A stretch of 64,000 nucleotides of DNA from Armatimonadota bacterium (GTDB lineage Bacteria > Armatimonadota > Fimbriimonadia > Fimbriimonadales > ATM1), in the NCBI GenBank assembly GCA_003577165.1, contig QEUM01000007.1, positions 1 through 64,000 on the forward strand. Direction: 5' to 3'. The translations under genes were made by a program, and so were the position numbers. Shown here piece by piece: positions 17,266 through 26,284 of this stretch. Each line of letters starts with the position of its first letter. The stretch's first letter is position 1. The notes beneath the pieces are model-generated. The model did not search any database, was not told where the DNA came from, and saw only the letters and a list, made by a program, of their open reading frames with translations.

Positions 17266-18603
17266 ATGGCCAAGGGCAACCATCAGCGGCTCGGAGAGCT
17301 GCTCGTCGATCAAGGGATCATTTCGAATCTGCAACTCGCTGTCGCGTTGGCAGCGCAGAAGACCCTGCAATGCCGGCTCGGCGAGGTCATCGTCGAACGC
17401 GGCTTCGCGGACGAAGAGCAGATCGCAAAGTGCTTAGCCGAGCAATACGGCTACGAGTACACGGACTTGCACGGACTTCAGCCGGAGTCTTCTGCTCTCG
17501 ACCTGGTGGACGCAGAGATCGCCGTCCAGGCGGAAATCCTGCCGGTCCAAGTCGAGTCTGGCGTACTCCACTGCGTGTCGGCTGATCCGCTCGACGTCTT
17601 GGCGACCGACGCGATTCGCCATGCATCGGGCGTGCGAATCGAGATGATGATTGCGCCGCGGTCTTCGCTCCTCTCCGCGATTCGCAGGTGGTATCGGTTG
17701 GATGCTGAAGGGGCTCCTCCCTCCGCCGCTGGAATGCGAACCCCCCCCGAAAGATTCAGCCGGGTGTGGCCGAGGTTCGCTACTGCAGACGGCATGTTGG
17801 CGGATGCATACGACAACACGCTCGGTCGCGAAGTCAGTCTGCTTTTCGGTCAGGCCCTGGCCGACGAGGGATCGGAGGCGTTCACGCGGATTCGTTCGTT
17901 CGCGGGCTGCAACGGCAGCGGGCTGCTCCGCATTTACGACTGGTTCGACTTCGAAGGCTGCGGGTGGGTGGTCATGGAGCCTGTTAGAGGCGAATCGGTT
18001 GCGAACATCGTGCGAACGCGAGGCAATCGCACTCCCGCACAAGCCGCTGCAATCGTTTCGCAACTTGCGGTGGGCGTCGATCAACTTGTGCAAGCCGGCC
18101 AAGGCGCGACGGTCATCGGTCCGGAGAACGTGCTAGTGGGCCGAGGCGGAGTGTGTTGCATCGCGCCTTTGGAAGCGATCGGATCCGAGTTTCGACTGCC
18201 GCCCGGAGTCGCGACCAATCACGAACTGTCCGAACACGTGTACGCTCTCGGTGCTCTCCTGCATTTTCTGCTGACTGGCCGCGCTCCGGCGAAGGCCTCG
18301 GCTCACATGCCGACGGAAGCGGCGCTATCGGGTCTGTTCGAATCGGAGGGCATTTGGATACCGTCCGCGATGGTCGAGATCCTGTTCCGCTGTCTATGCG
18401 CCGATCCGCCAGTTGGCTACTCCTCGACCCTGCAACTCAAACTCGCGCTTGAGTCTTGTTCGTGGCGTTGCGCGACGACGCAGGTCACGAGTCCGGCAGA
18501 AGTCGGTCGGGACCGCGAGCAACTGCTCGATAGCCTTGAAGAGGGGCCAGCGACTGCACGGCGCAGAGGTTTCCTGAGTTTTCTATTTCGTAAGAGCGCA
18601 TAG
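17266..18603 (+). CDS. MshEN domain fused to protein kinase-like (pseudokinase) domain
   Basis: A 445-residue protein. Residues 1-145 are a GspE N-terminal (MshEN) pattern (RLGELLVDQGIISNLQLAVA, then EQIAKCLAEQYGYEYTDL), a fold that can bind cyclic di-GMP. Residues of about 160-405 resemble a serine/threonine kinase fold: a hinge-like GWVVMEPVRGESV, a catalytic-loop equivalent VIGPENVLVGRGGV where HRDxKxxN is expected, and no DFG (APLEAIG in its place). The catalytic Asp and Mg-binding Asp are therefore absent, so it is most likely a pseudokinase. Next downstream is a FlhG/MinD-like ATPase, suggesting a motility or surface-structure context. The function is unknown. Confidence 0.65.
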   Translation: MAKGNHQRLGELLVDQGIISNLQLAVALAAQKTLQCRLGEVIVERGFADEEQIAKCLAEQYGYEYTDLHGLQPESSALDLVDAEIAVQAEILPVQVESGVLHCVSADPLDVLATDAIRHASGVRIEMMIAPRSSLLSAIRRWYRLDAEGAPPSAAGMRTPPERFSRVWPRFATADGMLADAYDNTLGREVSLLFGQALADEGSEAFTRIRSFAGCNGSGLLRIYDWFDFEGCGWVVMEPVRGESVANIVRTRGNRTPAQAAAIVSQLAVGVDQLVQAGQGATVIGPENVLVGRGGVCCIAPLEAIGSEFRLPPGVATNHELSEHVYALGALLHFLLTGRAPAKASAHMPTEAALSGLFESEGIWIPSAMVEILFRCLCADPPVGYSSTLQLKLALESCSWRCATTQVTSPAEVGRDREQLLDSLEEGPATARRRGFLSFLFRKSA

Positions 18604-18639
18604 GGCCGTCCGCACTCAAGTCACGTAGGTGAATAATCC

Positions 18640-19452
18640 ATGAAGAGCATCGCCATCACAAGCGGCAAGGGTGGGGTCGGAAAGACAAACCTGTCCGCAA
18701 ATCTCGGAATCGCGCTTTCGCAACTCGGCAGACGTGTGACCGTCTTCGACGCAGACCTCGGCCTGGCCAACCTCGACGTCGTGCTCGGGGCGCGTGCGCC
18801 TTACACGCTGCAGCATGTGCTTTCTGGGGAGAAGCAGCTGTCGGAAATCGTCATGAGCGGGCCTGGCGGCATTGGGCTGGTTGCAGGCGGTTCAGGTGTG
18901 GAGGCGCTCGTCAACATGAACGGTCCTCAGTTGGATCGGTTCTTGACGGCGATCGCCGGACTTGCCGACGATTGCGACCTGCTCATCTTCGACACAGGCG
19001 CCGGAGTTGACGACGCGGTCATGGCGTTCTGCGAAGCCGCAGATGAGGTCGTTCTGATTGCGACTCCCGACCCGACGAGCGTCGTGGACGCCTACGCTGC
19101 CGCAAAGACACTTTGGTGTCGGAAGCCGAATGCAAAGATCCAACTCGTCATGAATATGGCGGAGTCTGCCGCTCAGGCCGAGCAAGTCGCAAACCGGTTG
19201 ATGGGCATCTGCCAACAGTTTCTGAACAAAGCGCCAACATACTTCGGATTCGTGCGGCATGATTCGAAGGCGATTCAGTGCATTCGAACCAGGAAGCCCT
19301 TCTTGTTGGCCGCTCCAACGAGCATGGCCGCAAGCGACGTTCGCGCTCTCGCCAAATCGCTTCTTACGTCCGAACCGGCGCGCAAAGAACCGACGTCTTT
19401 CCTCGATCGGCTGCGGAGCGTTTTCGGCGGGCAGCTGAAGGAATCAGCCTAA
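18640..19452 (+). CDS. flhG: MinD/ParA-family ATPase, FlhG-like
   Basis: A 270-residue ATPase with the deviant Walker A SGKGGVGKTNLSANLG at the N-terminus, switch region DADLGLANLDVVLG and Walker B-like LLIFDTGAGVDDAVM. This spelling (FDADLGLANLDV) is characteristic of FlhG/YlxH, which sets flagellar number and position, more than of MinD. A flagellin (55246) and a FliA-type sigma (26745) in the same window support a flagellar role. It converges with divIVA, overlapping by nine bases. Confidence 0.75.
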   Translation: MKSIAITSGKGGVGKTNLSANLGIALSQLGRRVTVFDADLGLANLDVVLGARAPYTLQHVLSGEKQLSEIVMSGPGGIGLVAGGSGVEALVNMNGPQLDRFLTAIAGLADDCDLLIFDTGAGVDDAVMAFCEAADEVVLIATPDPTSVVDAYAAAKTLWCRKPNAKIQLVMNMAESAAQAEQVANRLMGICQQFLNKAPTYFGFVRHDSKAIQCIRTRKPFLLAAPTSMAASDVRALAKSLLTSEPARKEPTSFLDRLRSVFGGQLKESA

Positions 19453-19995
19453 GAAGGGGTCGCGCGTTTCGCTCAACTTGCGTTGGAAAGACAACGACAG
19501 CTGCCTTGCGGATTCCAGGAAGTCATGGAATTCGCGCTTCGTGCGTTCGTACCTTTCGTTGAGTTCCTGCTGCCGCTCGCGCATTTCCGTGTAGATGGTC
19601 TCGACTCGGCGCTCTGCGTCGAGAACTAACTGTTTCGACTTCTGTTCCGCCTCTTCGATCATCTTCGTCGCGGCATCATGGGCCGCGCGGAGGATGTCAT
19701 CCGTGGAAGTCGCCGATCGCCGCAGTTCGTTGAGTTCCATCTGCGTCTTGTGGGCCTCAGTGTGCGCGGACTCAAGGGCCGCCTCCAAAGCGGCGACCTT
19801 GTCTTGGAGAATCGCTCGCTCTTCCTTAAGGGCAGCCAACTCGGCGTTCAAGCCATCACGCTCGGCCCTGAGTATCTTCAGGTCCGTGCGCAGCTGATCG
19901 AATTCCTTCGCGCTGTCTCGAAGGAATTCGTCTACGTCCTCCGGCGAGTAGCCCCGGAAGGCGCGTCTGAAATTGGGTGTCCCACTATCTGGCAT
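19444..19995 (-). CDS. divIVA: DivIVA-domain protein
   Basis: A 183-residue protein whose N-terminal FRRAFRGYSPEDVDEFLRD is the DivIVA membrane-curvature segment, followed by a long coiled coil (ERDGLNAELAALKEERAILQ onward). ATG 19995 is preferred because the N-terminal extension to 20139 does not resemble the family. DivIVA localises to poles or septa and recruits division or polar factors. It is the last gene of the minus-strand run that starts at the Fur-family gene. A short N-terminal MPDSGTPN precedes the domain. Confidence 0.85.
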   Translation of the reverse strand: MPDSGTPNFRRAFRGYSPEDVDEFLRDSAKEFDQLRTDLKILRAERDGLNAELAALKEERAILQDKVAALEAALESAHTEAHKTQMELNELRRSATSTDDILRAAHDAATKMIEEAEQKSKQLVLDAERRVETIYTEMRERQQELNERYERTKREFHDFLESARQLSLSFQRKLSETRDPFLG

Positions 19996-20114
19996 GGCTG
20001 CACCTTGGATCGTGTACTTGTCCTTCGCCGCTTGCAGGGAAGGGGGCAGAATGCATGCCAATGCGGCGTGGGGTGCGGCACAGTCCGGCGAAATTGCTGG
20101 GGAGTCTTGAAGCG

Positions 20115-21317
20115 TCAGACATATTCCGACGCGAACCACAGCCTCGCCTCCCGGTCTGCTGCGAGCACGGAATCAAGCGTTGCTTCGCCGACCGGGTGCT
20201 TCGCGAGCGATCTTTCGCACGCCCGTTGGATGTCGAGAAAGCGAATCCGTCCGCGTAAAAATGCGTGAACGGCCTCTTCATTGACAGCGTTGAGAAATGC
20301 GGGGCTCGTTCCGCCCTGGATGAACGCCGCCCGAGCCAGCGAAGGACAGATGAACACCGACTCATCGTAGGGCTCGAATGTCAAGGAGGGCGTGTGGTTC
20401 GGTTCCCAAGGTTTTGCCGGGGAGGGCATTCGAGCCGGCGCGGTCAGTGCGAACTGGATCGGCAGTTTCATGTCCGGATGGCCCATCTGCGCCAAGATGC
20501 TTCCGTCTCGGAACTTGATCATCGAATGGATCACGCTCTGCGGATGAACTGCGATCTGGACAACGTCTGGGCTCACGTCATACAGCCAGCAGGCTTCGAT
20601 TAACTCGAGGCCTTTGTTCATGAGGGTGGCCGAGTCGATCGTGATCTTGCCGCCCATTCGCCACGTCGGATGATTCAGCGCCTGATCCACCGACACGGTT
20701 TCCAATTCGGCCAGTGTCCAGTTTCGGAACGGCCCACCACTCGAAGTGATGTAAATGCGCTCGACGCCTTCAGCGAGGTTTCCGCCGCGAGGAACGGACG
20801 ACGTGAGGCTCGGAGAGCCGAGGAGACATTGCAGGATCGCCGAGTGCTCGGAGTCAATCGGCAAGAGTGTGCCCCTTCCCGATCGCACGCGGGGCATGAC
20901 GATCGCCCCCCCGGAGACTAGAACCTCTTTGCTAGCGAGGGCGATGTGCTTCCCGGCGTCGAGAGCGGCAAGAGTCGGCAGAAGGCCGACCACTCCGTTC
21001 ACGCAGACGACCACGATGTCGATGTCGTCGGACGCTGCGACTTCTGTCGCGGCATCGATTCCTGAGTCAACGCGAATACCGAGTTTTGATGCGAGACTTC
21101 GGGCGGCATCTTCCTCGAACATCGCGACGCGACTGGGCCGAAACTCCTCGACCTGCGCTCCCAGGAGTTCCACGTTGGAGTTGGCCGTCAACGCGGCAAC
21201 CTCGAAGCGTTCGGAGTGCATCCGCAACACTTCAAGCGTTTGCTTTCCGATCGACCCGGTTGATCCGAGGACTGCGACCCGCTTCTTCTGCGTCTGTGCC
21301 GTTGCGGCGCTGCTCAC
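20115..21317 (-). CDS. dxr: 1-deoxy-D-xylulose 5-phosphate reductoisomerase
   Basis: The NADPH-dependent enzyme of the MEP isoprenoid pathway. It shows the nucleotide-binding KRVAVLGSTGSIGKQTLEVL, the SKEVLVSGG segment, the metal-binding PIDSEHSAI motif and the catalytic-loop region TSSGGPFRNW. The C-terminal EEAVHAFLRGRIRFLDIQRA matches the Dxr helical domain. GTG 21317 is preferred as the start: it begins one base after the glutamate dehydrogenase stop, suggesting translational coupling. ATG 21350, overlapping that gene, is the alternative. Confidence 0.93.
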   Translation of the reverse strand: MSSAATAQTQKKRVAVLGSTGSIGKQTLEVLRMHSERFEVAALTANSNVELLGAQVEEFRPSRVAMFEEDAARSLASKLGIRVDSGIDAATEVAASDDIDIVVVCVNGVVGLLPTLAALDAGKHIALASKEVLVSGGAIVMPRVRSGRGTLLPIDSEHSAILQCLLGSPSLTSSVPRGGNLAEGVERIYITSSGGPFRNWTLAELETVSVDQALNHPTWRMGGKITIDSATLMNKGLELIEACWLYDVSPDVVQIAVHPQSVIHSMIKFRDGSILAQMGHPDMKLPIQFALTAPARMPSPAKPWEPNHTPSLTFEPYDESVFICPSLARAAFIQGGTSPAFLNAVNEEAVHAFLRGRIRFLDIQRACERSLAKHPVGEATLDSVLAADREARLWFASEYV

Positions 21318-21318
21318 G

Positions 21319-22590
21319 CTACGGGTAGATGCCTCGGGTGATCGTCGCATCCGCGACGCGCTTGACTCCGATGATGTACGCAGCCGTGCGCATGTCGGTC
21401 TTGTGTTGATGCATCGTCGTCAAGACGTTATGGAAACTGTTCCGCATGATGCGCTCGAGTTTGGCGTTCACTTCATGCTCTTCCCAGAAGAAGGCGGCAA
21501 GGTCCTGCACCCACTCGAAGTAACTGACGATCACACCGCCCGCGTTCGCCAGAACGTCGGGCACGACAAAAACACCCTTGCCGCTCAGAATCGAGTCTGC
21601 GGCCGGCGTGGTCGGTCCGTTGGCTCCTTCCACGACAAGCCTCGCTTTCAACCTGTTCGCATTCCCTTCGTGGATCTGCTCTGCGGTAGCCGCTGGGATG
21701 AGGATGTCGCAATCCAGTTCGAGAAGTTCTTCGTTGGTGATCTTGTCGCACTCCGCGAACTCGCGAATGCCGCCCTCTCGATGAGCATATCGCGAGATTA
21801 AGGTGTGGATCGGCAGGCCACCGGGGTTGTAGATCGCGCCAGTGGCGTCTGATACGGCGATTACCTTTGCGCCCTTCTCCTCGATGAGCCGCGCTGCGTG
21901 GCTACCAACATTGCCGAATCCTTGGACTACGACTCGCGCGCCGTCCATGCTGATGTTGAGGAACTTGCAGGCTTCCTCTGCGCTGGTGACGACACCGCGT
22001 CCTGTCGCCTCTTCACGTCCTAAAGAGCCGCCGAGTGGAATCGGTTTACCGGTGACTACGCCCGTGTAGGTGGCGCCTCTCTGCATGGAGTAGGTGTCCA
22101 TGATCCATGCCATCGTCTGGGCATTCGTCCCCATGTCGGGCGCGGGGATGTCCTCGTTTGGGCCGATGATGATGCCGATTTCCGAGACGTAGCGCCGAGT
22201 CAGTTTCTCAAGTTCTCGCCGACTCAGTTTCTTCGTGTTCACCTTGACTGCGCCCTTCGCGCCGCCGTAGGGGATGTCGGCGATTGCGCACTTCCATGTC
22301 ATCCACATGGCCAGCGCGGTCGTTTCGTCGATGTCCACATCGGGGTGATATCGGATGCCGCCTTTAGTCGGCCCTCTGCTGAGATTGTGCTGAACTCGAT
22401 AACCCTGAAACACTTCCACCGTTCCGTTGTCCATTACGACGGGGAAGTTAACGATGAGTTGGCGTTTCGGCACAGCCAGGGCTGCGTGGAGCCCTTCATC
22501 GAGGTCGAGGTGTTTGGCTGCGACTGCGAGTTGCTGCCTCGCCATGTCGAGCACGTTTGGCTTGTTCGGGTCGCTTGTACCGGATGACAT
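21319..22590 (-). CDS. gdhA: Glutamate dehydrogenase (Glu/Leu/Phe/Val family)
   Basis: A 423-residue enzyme interconverting glutamate and 2-oxoglutarate plus ammonium with NAD(P). The catalytic Lys lies in PYGGAKGAVKVN. The substrate-binding VFQGYRVQHNLSRGPTKGG and the Rossmann GxGxxG-type VVVQGFGNVGSHAARLIEE are clear. ATG 22590 is chosen because a good AGGAG site precedes it and the family normally begins near there; the longer reading is unlike the family. Coenzyme preference is not certain from sequence alone, since a related amino-acid dehydrogenase is possible. Confidence 0.9.
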   Translation of the reverse strand: MSSGTSDPNKPNVLDMARQQLAVAAKHLDLDEGLHAALAVPKRQLIVNFPVVMDNGTVEVFQGYRVQHNLSRGPTKGGIRYHPDVDIDETTALAMWMTWKCAIADIPYGGAKGAVKVNTKKLSRRELEKLTRRYVSEIGIIIGPNEDIPAPDMGTNAQTMAWIMDTYSMQRGATYTGVVTGKPIPLGGSLGREEATGRGVVTSAEEACKFLNISMDGARVVVQGFGNVGSHAARLIEEKGAKVIAVSDATGAIYNPGGLPIHTLISRYAHREGGIREFAECDKITNEELLELDCDILIPAATAEQIHEGNANRLKARLVVEGANGPTTPAADSILSGKGVFVVPDVLANAGGVIVSYFEWVQDLAAFFWEEHEVNAKLERIMRNSFHNVLTTMHQHKTDMRTAAYIIGVKRVADATITRGIYP

Positions 22591-22616
22591 TGATTGAGAA
22601 TCTCCTGACTTCTTTG

Positions 22617-23093
22617 TCAGCCCCTTGCCCCGGCTCTCGCCGTTCGCACGGTGAGCCAGTACACTGGGACGGCGAGAACTGCGTTGTAAATCGCCGTTCC
22701 TATTGTAGCCGCCAGATGTCCGAGAATGTTCTGCGGACTCCCCAGGAAGAGAGCGAGGATGCCGGCGAAAAGAGAGCACGCCCCGACGACGAGCGCCGCC
22801 GTGAACGGCCCCGGGTCGATGAGGGCGGAGAAGAGTTTCGACGCGATCACTGCGGTGAGCGTCCTCGACGCAACCAGCATTCCAAGCGAAGCGTTGAGAA
22901 CCGCGCCGTGCAGGAATCCGGCAAAGAACCCGACGGCCGCGGCGCCGTTGATCTCGCTTCGGAGCGACAGGAAAATCGAGCAGAGGAGCAAGAAGTCCGG
23001 CCGCGCAAAGCCGAGGCCGATCCGTTCGCTAAGCGCGATTTGGGCGCTCGCGGCGGCCACCAGCCAGATCGCGGGCGCGAGCGCTTGCCTCAT
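22617..23093 (-). CDS. mreD: Rod-shape protein MreD
   Basis: A 158-residue integral membrane protein with about five hydrophobic segments (WLVAAASAQIAL, then DFLLLCSIFLSL and others). It directly follows mreC with a four-base overlap at 23090-23093, and that context plus the hydrophobic layout identifies it. MreD works with MreC, MreB and the RodA/PBP2 machinery in elongating rod-shaped cells. Sequence conservation is low, as usual for this subunit. Confidence 0.8.
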   Translation of the reverse strand: MRQALAPAIWLVAAASAQIALSERIGLGFARPDFLLLCSIFLSLRSEINGAAAVGFFAGFLHGAVLNASLGMLVASRTLTAVIASKLFSALIDPGPFTAALVVGACSLFAGILALFLGSPQNILGHLAATIGTAIYNAVLAVPVYWLTVRTARAGARG

Positions 23094-23902
23094 GGCCGAA
23101 TCAACACCCGCACTTCACGCACCTTCGCCATGTTCGCAGAAGGAATCACTCGCGCTTGGCGGATGCCGTAGTTCCGATCGACCGAGACCTCCAGGACAGT
23201 ACCGATGAGGATCCCCTCAGGATATGTTGCGCTGATCCCCGAAGTGATGAGCCGATCGTTGACTTGAGCGTCGGCCGTTTCGGGATAGACTTCCAGGATC
23301 AAGATGTCGTCCCCCCTCCCCCGAACTATGCCGACCACCTGCGACTCCGTGCGAGCCACTCTCGCGCCGACGCTGAATTCAGGGTTCGTGATTAGGTTCG
23401 CATAGCAGATCGTCTTCGACGTTTCGACGACTTGGCCGAGCAAACCGCGCGGGGCGACAACCGGCGCGCCCGGTTTGACTCCGTCATTCTCACCGACGTT
23501 CAGTTGAATTCTGTGTTGGTCCGGGAAATATCCGATGATGTCCGCCCCGACGGATTTCTCCATCAGCCGCGCGGGCATGCCCATCAGACTTCGCAGTCGG
23601 GTGTTCTCTCGCTCGAGGCGCGCCATTCGCTCCGGGATCGAGGACTTCAGTCGAGCAACTTCGTTTTCGAGTTCGTTGACGCGGCGCGTCAGCGCGGGCG
23701 CCCTCCAGACACCCGACGCGAGACCTCCGGTCCAGTCGGCCACGTAGGTCAAGAAGGCGGCGCCTGGGCGGCAGATTCCCTGTGCGACCCGCGAAAAGAG
23801 GTCGACGCCCCCGGCGTCTTTCGCCCGCGTCTGGATCAAGCCGATTCCATAGCCCAACACGATGAGGGCTGTGATGACCATCCAGGGGGGGCGATTCTTC
23901 AT
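23090..23902 (-). CDS. mreC: Rod-shape protein MreC
   Basis: A 270-residue bitopic protein. It has a short cytoplasmic tip, a transmembrane segment ([15 protein letters not shown]), then a coiled coil ([20 protein letters not shown]) and the two beta-barrel-like MreC domain ([20 protein letters not shown]). It bridges periplasmic cell-wall synthases and MreB. Overlaps of four bases with both mreB and mreD show one operon. It lies between the two in the usual mreBCD order. Confidence 0.92.
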   Translation of the reverse strand: MKNRPPWMVITALIVLGYGIGLIQTRAKDAGGVDLFSRVAQGICRPGAAFLTYVADWTGGLASGVWRAPALTRRVNELENEVARLKSSIPERMARLERENTRLRSLMGMPARLMEKSVGADIIGYFPDQHRIQLNVGENDGVKPGAPVVAPRGLLGQVVETSKTICYANLITNPEFSVGARVARTESQVVGIVRGRGDDILILEVYPETADAQVNDRLITSGISATYPEGILIGTVLEVSVDRNYGIRQARVIPSANMAKVREVRVLIRP

Positions 23903-24957
23903 TCCCGATTCGCTTGGCTGAGAACTTTCTCAAGTTGCCGGTTGTGCTGGATTTCCTCCAAGACCCGACCTGTGCCGATGACGACGCAACTCAGCGGGTC
24001 GTGCGCCACGAGAACCGGGATGCCGGTTTCATCCGCAATCAGCCTGTCGATCCCGCGAAGCAGTGCGCCGCCGCCTGCCAGAACGATGCCGCGATGGATG
24101 ATGTCGGCGGAAAGTTCCGGGGGGGCTGACTCCAGCGTCAACTTGACGGCATCAACGATGGCGTACAGTTGTTCTTGAATCGCAAGTCGGACGTCCTCGC
24201 TGCTGATGATCGCGCTGCGGGGTAGACCGGTGAGTAGGTCTCGTCCACGCACTTCCGTCGTAAGGTCCTCTTCAAGGGGATAAGCCGCGCCGACTTCGAT
24301 CTTCGCCTTCTCCGCGCTGCGCTCCCCGATATAGAGGTTGAAGGCTCGGCGCACGTAATTCGAAATCGCCTCGTCAATTTCATCTCCCGCGACGCGAACG
24401 CTGCGACTGCTGACAATGCCTGCGAGAGAGATGATGGCGACTTCCGTTGTGCCCCCCCCAATGTCCACGATCATTGAGCCGGTCGGCTCAGCCACCGGGA
24501 GTCCGGCCCCGATCGCCGCCGCCATGGGCTCCTCGATGACGTAGGCGCGCGTCGCGCCTGCGCGGAGGCATGCCTCGATAACCGCTCGCTGTTCGACTTC
24601 CGTGACTCCGCTCGGAACTCCAACGACGACTTTGTGGAGCGCCCACTTTCGCTGCTCCGCCTTGCCGATGTAGTAGCGAAGCATCGCCTGAGTCTGGTCG
24701 TAGTCTGCGATCACCCCGTCCTTGAGCGGACGTATCGCTTTAATCGAGGCGGGTGTGCGCCCGAGCATCCTCTGGGCCTCTTCGCCCACGGCAAGCACCG
24801 CCCCCGAATCGTTGTCCACGGCCACGACGCTGGGCTCGCGAAGCACGATCCCGCGGCCCTCGGCGTACACGAGGGTGTTTGCCGTCCCAAGATCGATCCC
24901 GAGGTCTTCCGTGATGTATCCGAGAAGTTTCTCGATCAACTCTCGAATTCGCTTCAC
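23899..24957 (-). CDS. mreB: Actin-like cell-shape protein MreB
   Basis: A 352-residue actin homologue. It shows the phosphate 1 loop in [13 protein letters not shown], phosphate 2 in [18 protein letters not shown], and the adenosine region [15 protein letters not shown]. It polymerises under the membrane and guides the elongasome. It is upstream of mreC with a four-base overlap and itself overlaps the end of remA by four bases, so remA-mreB-mreC-mreD are one transcription unit. Confidence 0.97.
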   Translation of the reverse strand: MKRIRELIEKLLGYITEDLGIDLGTANTLVYAEGRGIVLREPSVVAVDNDSGAVLAVGEEAQRMLGRTPASIKAIRPLKDGVIADYDQTQAMLRYYIGKAEQRKWALHKVVVGVPSGVTEVEQRAVIEACLRAGATRAYVIEEPMAAAIGAGLPVAEPTGSMIVDIGGGTTEVAIISLAGIVSSRSVRVAGDEIDEAISNYVRRAFNLYIGERSAEKAKIEVGAAYPLEEDLTTEVRGRDLLTGLPRSAIISSEDVRLAIQEQLYAIVDAVKLTLESAPPELSADIIHRGIVLAGGGALLRGIDRLIADETGIPVLVAHDPLSCVVIGTGRVLEEIQHNRQLEKVLSQANRE

Positions 24958-25220
24958 TCTTCCTCCGGCGCCATCTCAGCGCTGAGAAGCCGCTTGGCCA
25001 GGGTCTCCTGGGAGATCGCCGAAAGCACAACGTGGGCGCCGGAGGTGAAGATCACGCACTTCGTCTTTCGGCCCTGGGTCGCGTCAATCAGGTGGTCGGT
25101 CTCGCGCATCCTCTGGACGAGCCGCCGCATGGGCGCGGACTCGCTGCTCACGAGGGCCACGATCTGACTGGACACGACGTAGTTGTAGAACCCGACGTTG
25201 ATGACGGAGGGCATCGGCAT
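24954..25220 (-). CDS. remA: RemA family (DUF370) regulator
   Basis: An 88-residue protein with the RemA pattern: [20 protein letters not shown], then [12 protein letters not shown] and [15 protein letters not shown]. In Bacillus, RemA is a ring-forming DNA-binding activator of matrix and osmoprotection genes. Here it heads the mreBCD operon, which is an unusual position and could link it to envelope growth. There are two possible in-frame ATGs (25220 and 25214); an AGGAG site lies upstream of both. A GC hairpin with stem GCGGC/GCCGC precedes the ribosome-binding site (25240-25254). Confidence 0.85.
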   Translation of the reverse strand: MPMPSVINVGFYNYVVSSQIVALVSSESAPMRRLVQRMRETDHLIDATQGRKTKCVIFTSGAHVVLSAISQETLAKRLLSAEMAPEEE

Positions 25221-25293
25221 CGGTAGAAAACGCTCCTAAAGCGGCGAAAAGCCGCAAAACTGAGCCGAGTCTATCACGGATGGGGCGTCGCTG

Positions 25294-25797
25294 TCAGTTT
25301 TGCCTGGTCTTCCGGCCCTGGGCGCGGGCCGATTGGCAGTGGTCGCAGACCCCCTGGACCTCGACTCGGGTGACGCGGGATTCGAAGCCTGTGCCACCCA
25401 GGGCGGCGTCGATGGCTCGGCTGACCGAGGAGGGCATGGAGAGCTCCTCGACGCATCCGCAGTCCTCGCAGATGAGGTGCTGGATCTCGCCCTCGACGTG
25501 AGGGGAACTGCAGGCGAGGTAGCCGTCTACCGCCCCAATGTGGTGGGCGAGGTGGCTCTCGACGAGGCTGGCGAGGATTCGGTAGACGCTGGCGACGTCG
25601 ATCCGCCCCCCGCTCTCGAGGACCCTATCCCGGATCTGGTAGGCGCCGAGAGGCTTGCGCGTCGTGGCCAGCACTTTCAGGACCATCCGCCTGGGTTCGG
25701 TGATCCTCATGCCCAACTGCTTGAGCCGCTCGACCGCCCGGAGGACGAATGCTTCGGCCTCCTCCGGGGCCACGACGTTACAAGCGAGCCTGTCCAC
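25294..25797 (-). CDS. Fur-family metalloregulator (Zur/Fur/PerR type)
   Basis: A 167-residue protein with the Fur winged helix at residues 25-95 (MRITEPRRMVLKVLATTRKP then VASVYRILASLVESHLAHHI). The structural zinc site is formed by CEDC and CDHC pairs (near HLICEDCGCVEEL and QGVCDHCQS). These traits fit Zur or Fur; the metal sensed cannot be read from sequence. It lies just upstream of remA-mreBCD in the same direction, and a separate minus-strand promoter is likely in 25798-25860. Confidence 0.88.
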   Translation of the reverse strand: MDRLACNVVAPEEAEAFVLRAVERLKQLGMRITEPRRMVLKVLATTRKPLGAYQIRDRVLESGGRIDVASVYRILASLVESHLAHHIGAVDGYLACSSPHVEGEIQHLICEDCGCVEELSMPSSVSRAIDAALGGTGFESRVTRVEVQGVCDHCQSARAQGRKTRQN

Positions 25798-25864
25798 TCT
25801 CCCCCAAATTATGTCGTTTGAGGCCGTTTTTCCGCCCTCGGAGGTTCTTTCTTAGGCGTAAAAT

Positions 25865-25993
25865 CGTCTCGTGTGTAGGCTGAGCGACCGCCGGGGCCCG
25901 CCCCGGTAAGTCAGGCCGACGACGAATCGTACGCGAACTCATGAAATCAGCGACGCGGCCGGTCCGCACCGGCCAAGCGAATGGGAGGAATCA
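25865..25993 (+). promoter_or_regulatory. Structured leader before the small basic protein
   Basis: About 130 bases between a TAAAAT -10-like element (25859-25864) and the ATG at 25994. Two strong hairpins can form: CCGGGGCCCGCCCCGG at 25891-25906 and GGCCGGTCCGCACCGGCC at 25957-25974. The second ends only a few bases before the GGGAGG ribosome-binding site (25983-25988). I recognise no known riboswitch class; translational control is inference. Confidence 0.35.
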
Positions 25994-26200
25994 ATGATCG
26001 AATTTTACGATGTGAAGAGCCGCTCCAAGGTCAAGGTGCCTGAAGCGAATATCGTCAAGAAGAAGACGACTCGAAAGACGAAAAGCGGAGCGACCCAGAC
26101 TCGATATCAGTTCGTTGCCGAGTACAACGGCATGAAGCTCTTCAAGTTCATCAACGAAGAGACCTTCAACAAGGCTACGGACATCAAAGAAGGCAAGTAG
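25994..26200 (+). CDS. Small conserved basic protein, function unknown
   Basis: A 68-residue protein (MIEFYDVKSRSKVKVPEANI...), lysine-rich, with an IVKKKTTRKTKSGATQTRYQ block. I have seen this pattern as a short uncharacterised family in several bacterial phyla, but no function is established. A strong GGGAGG site precedes the ATG, and an intrinsic terminator follows at 26229, so it is a monocistronic, probably well expressed gene. The composition suggests nucleic-acid contact, which is inference only. Confidence 0.7.
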   Translation: MIEFYDVKSRSKVKVPEANIVKKKTTRKTKSGATQTRYQFVAEYNGMKLFKFINEETFNKATDIKEGK

Positions 26201-26228
26201 CCTCAGCGGCTTGCCCGAAGCAGGGGGG

Positions 26229-26270
26229 GCGAAGGAGGGCACGACCCGCCTTCGCTCTTCGTTCCTTATT
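26229..26270 (+). terminator. Intrinsic terminator after the small basic protein gene
   Basis: Stem GCGAAGG (26229-26235) pairs with CCTTCGC (26249-26255), and a further GGG/CCC pairing encloses loop CACGA. A T-rich tail (TCTTCGTTCCTTATT) follows. It is placed 28 bases after the stop at 26200. Confidence 0.75.
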
Positions 26271-26284
26271 GGCTCTGGCCGCGC

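Noticed and set aside
25240-25254. GCGGC/GCCGC hairpin before remA as a terminator of the Fur-family gene
   Set aside because: It has only a short T stretch (TTT) downstream and a five-base stem, too weak for a confident terminator.
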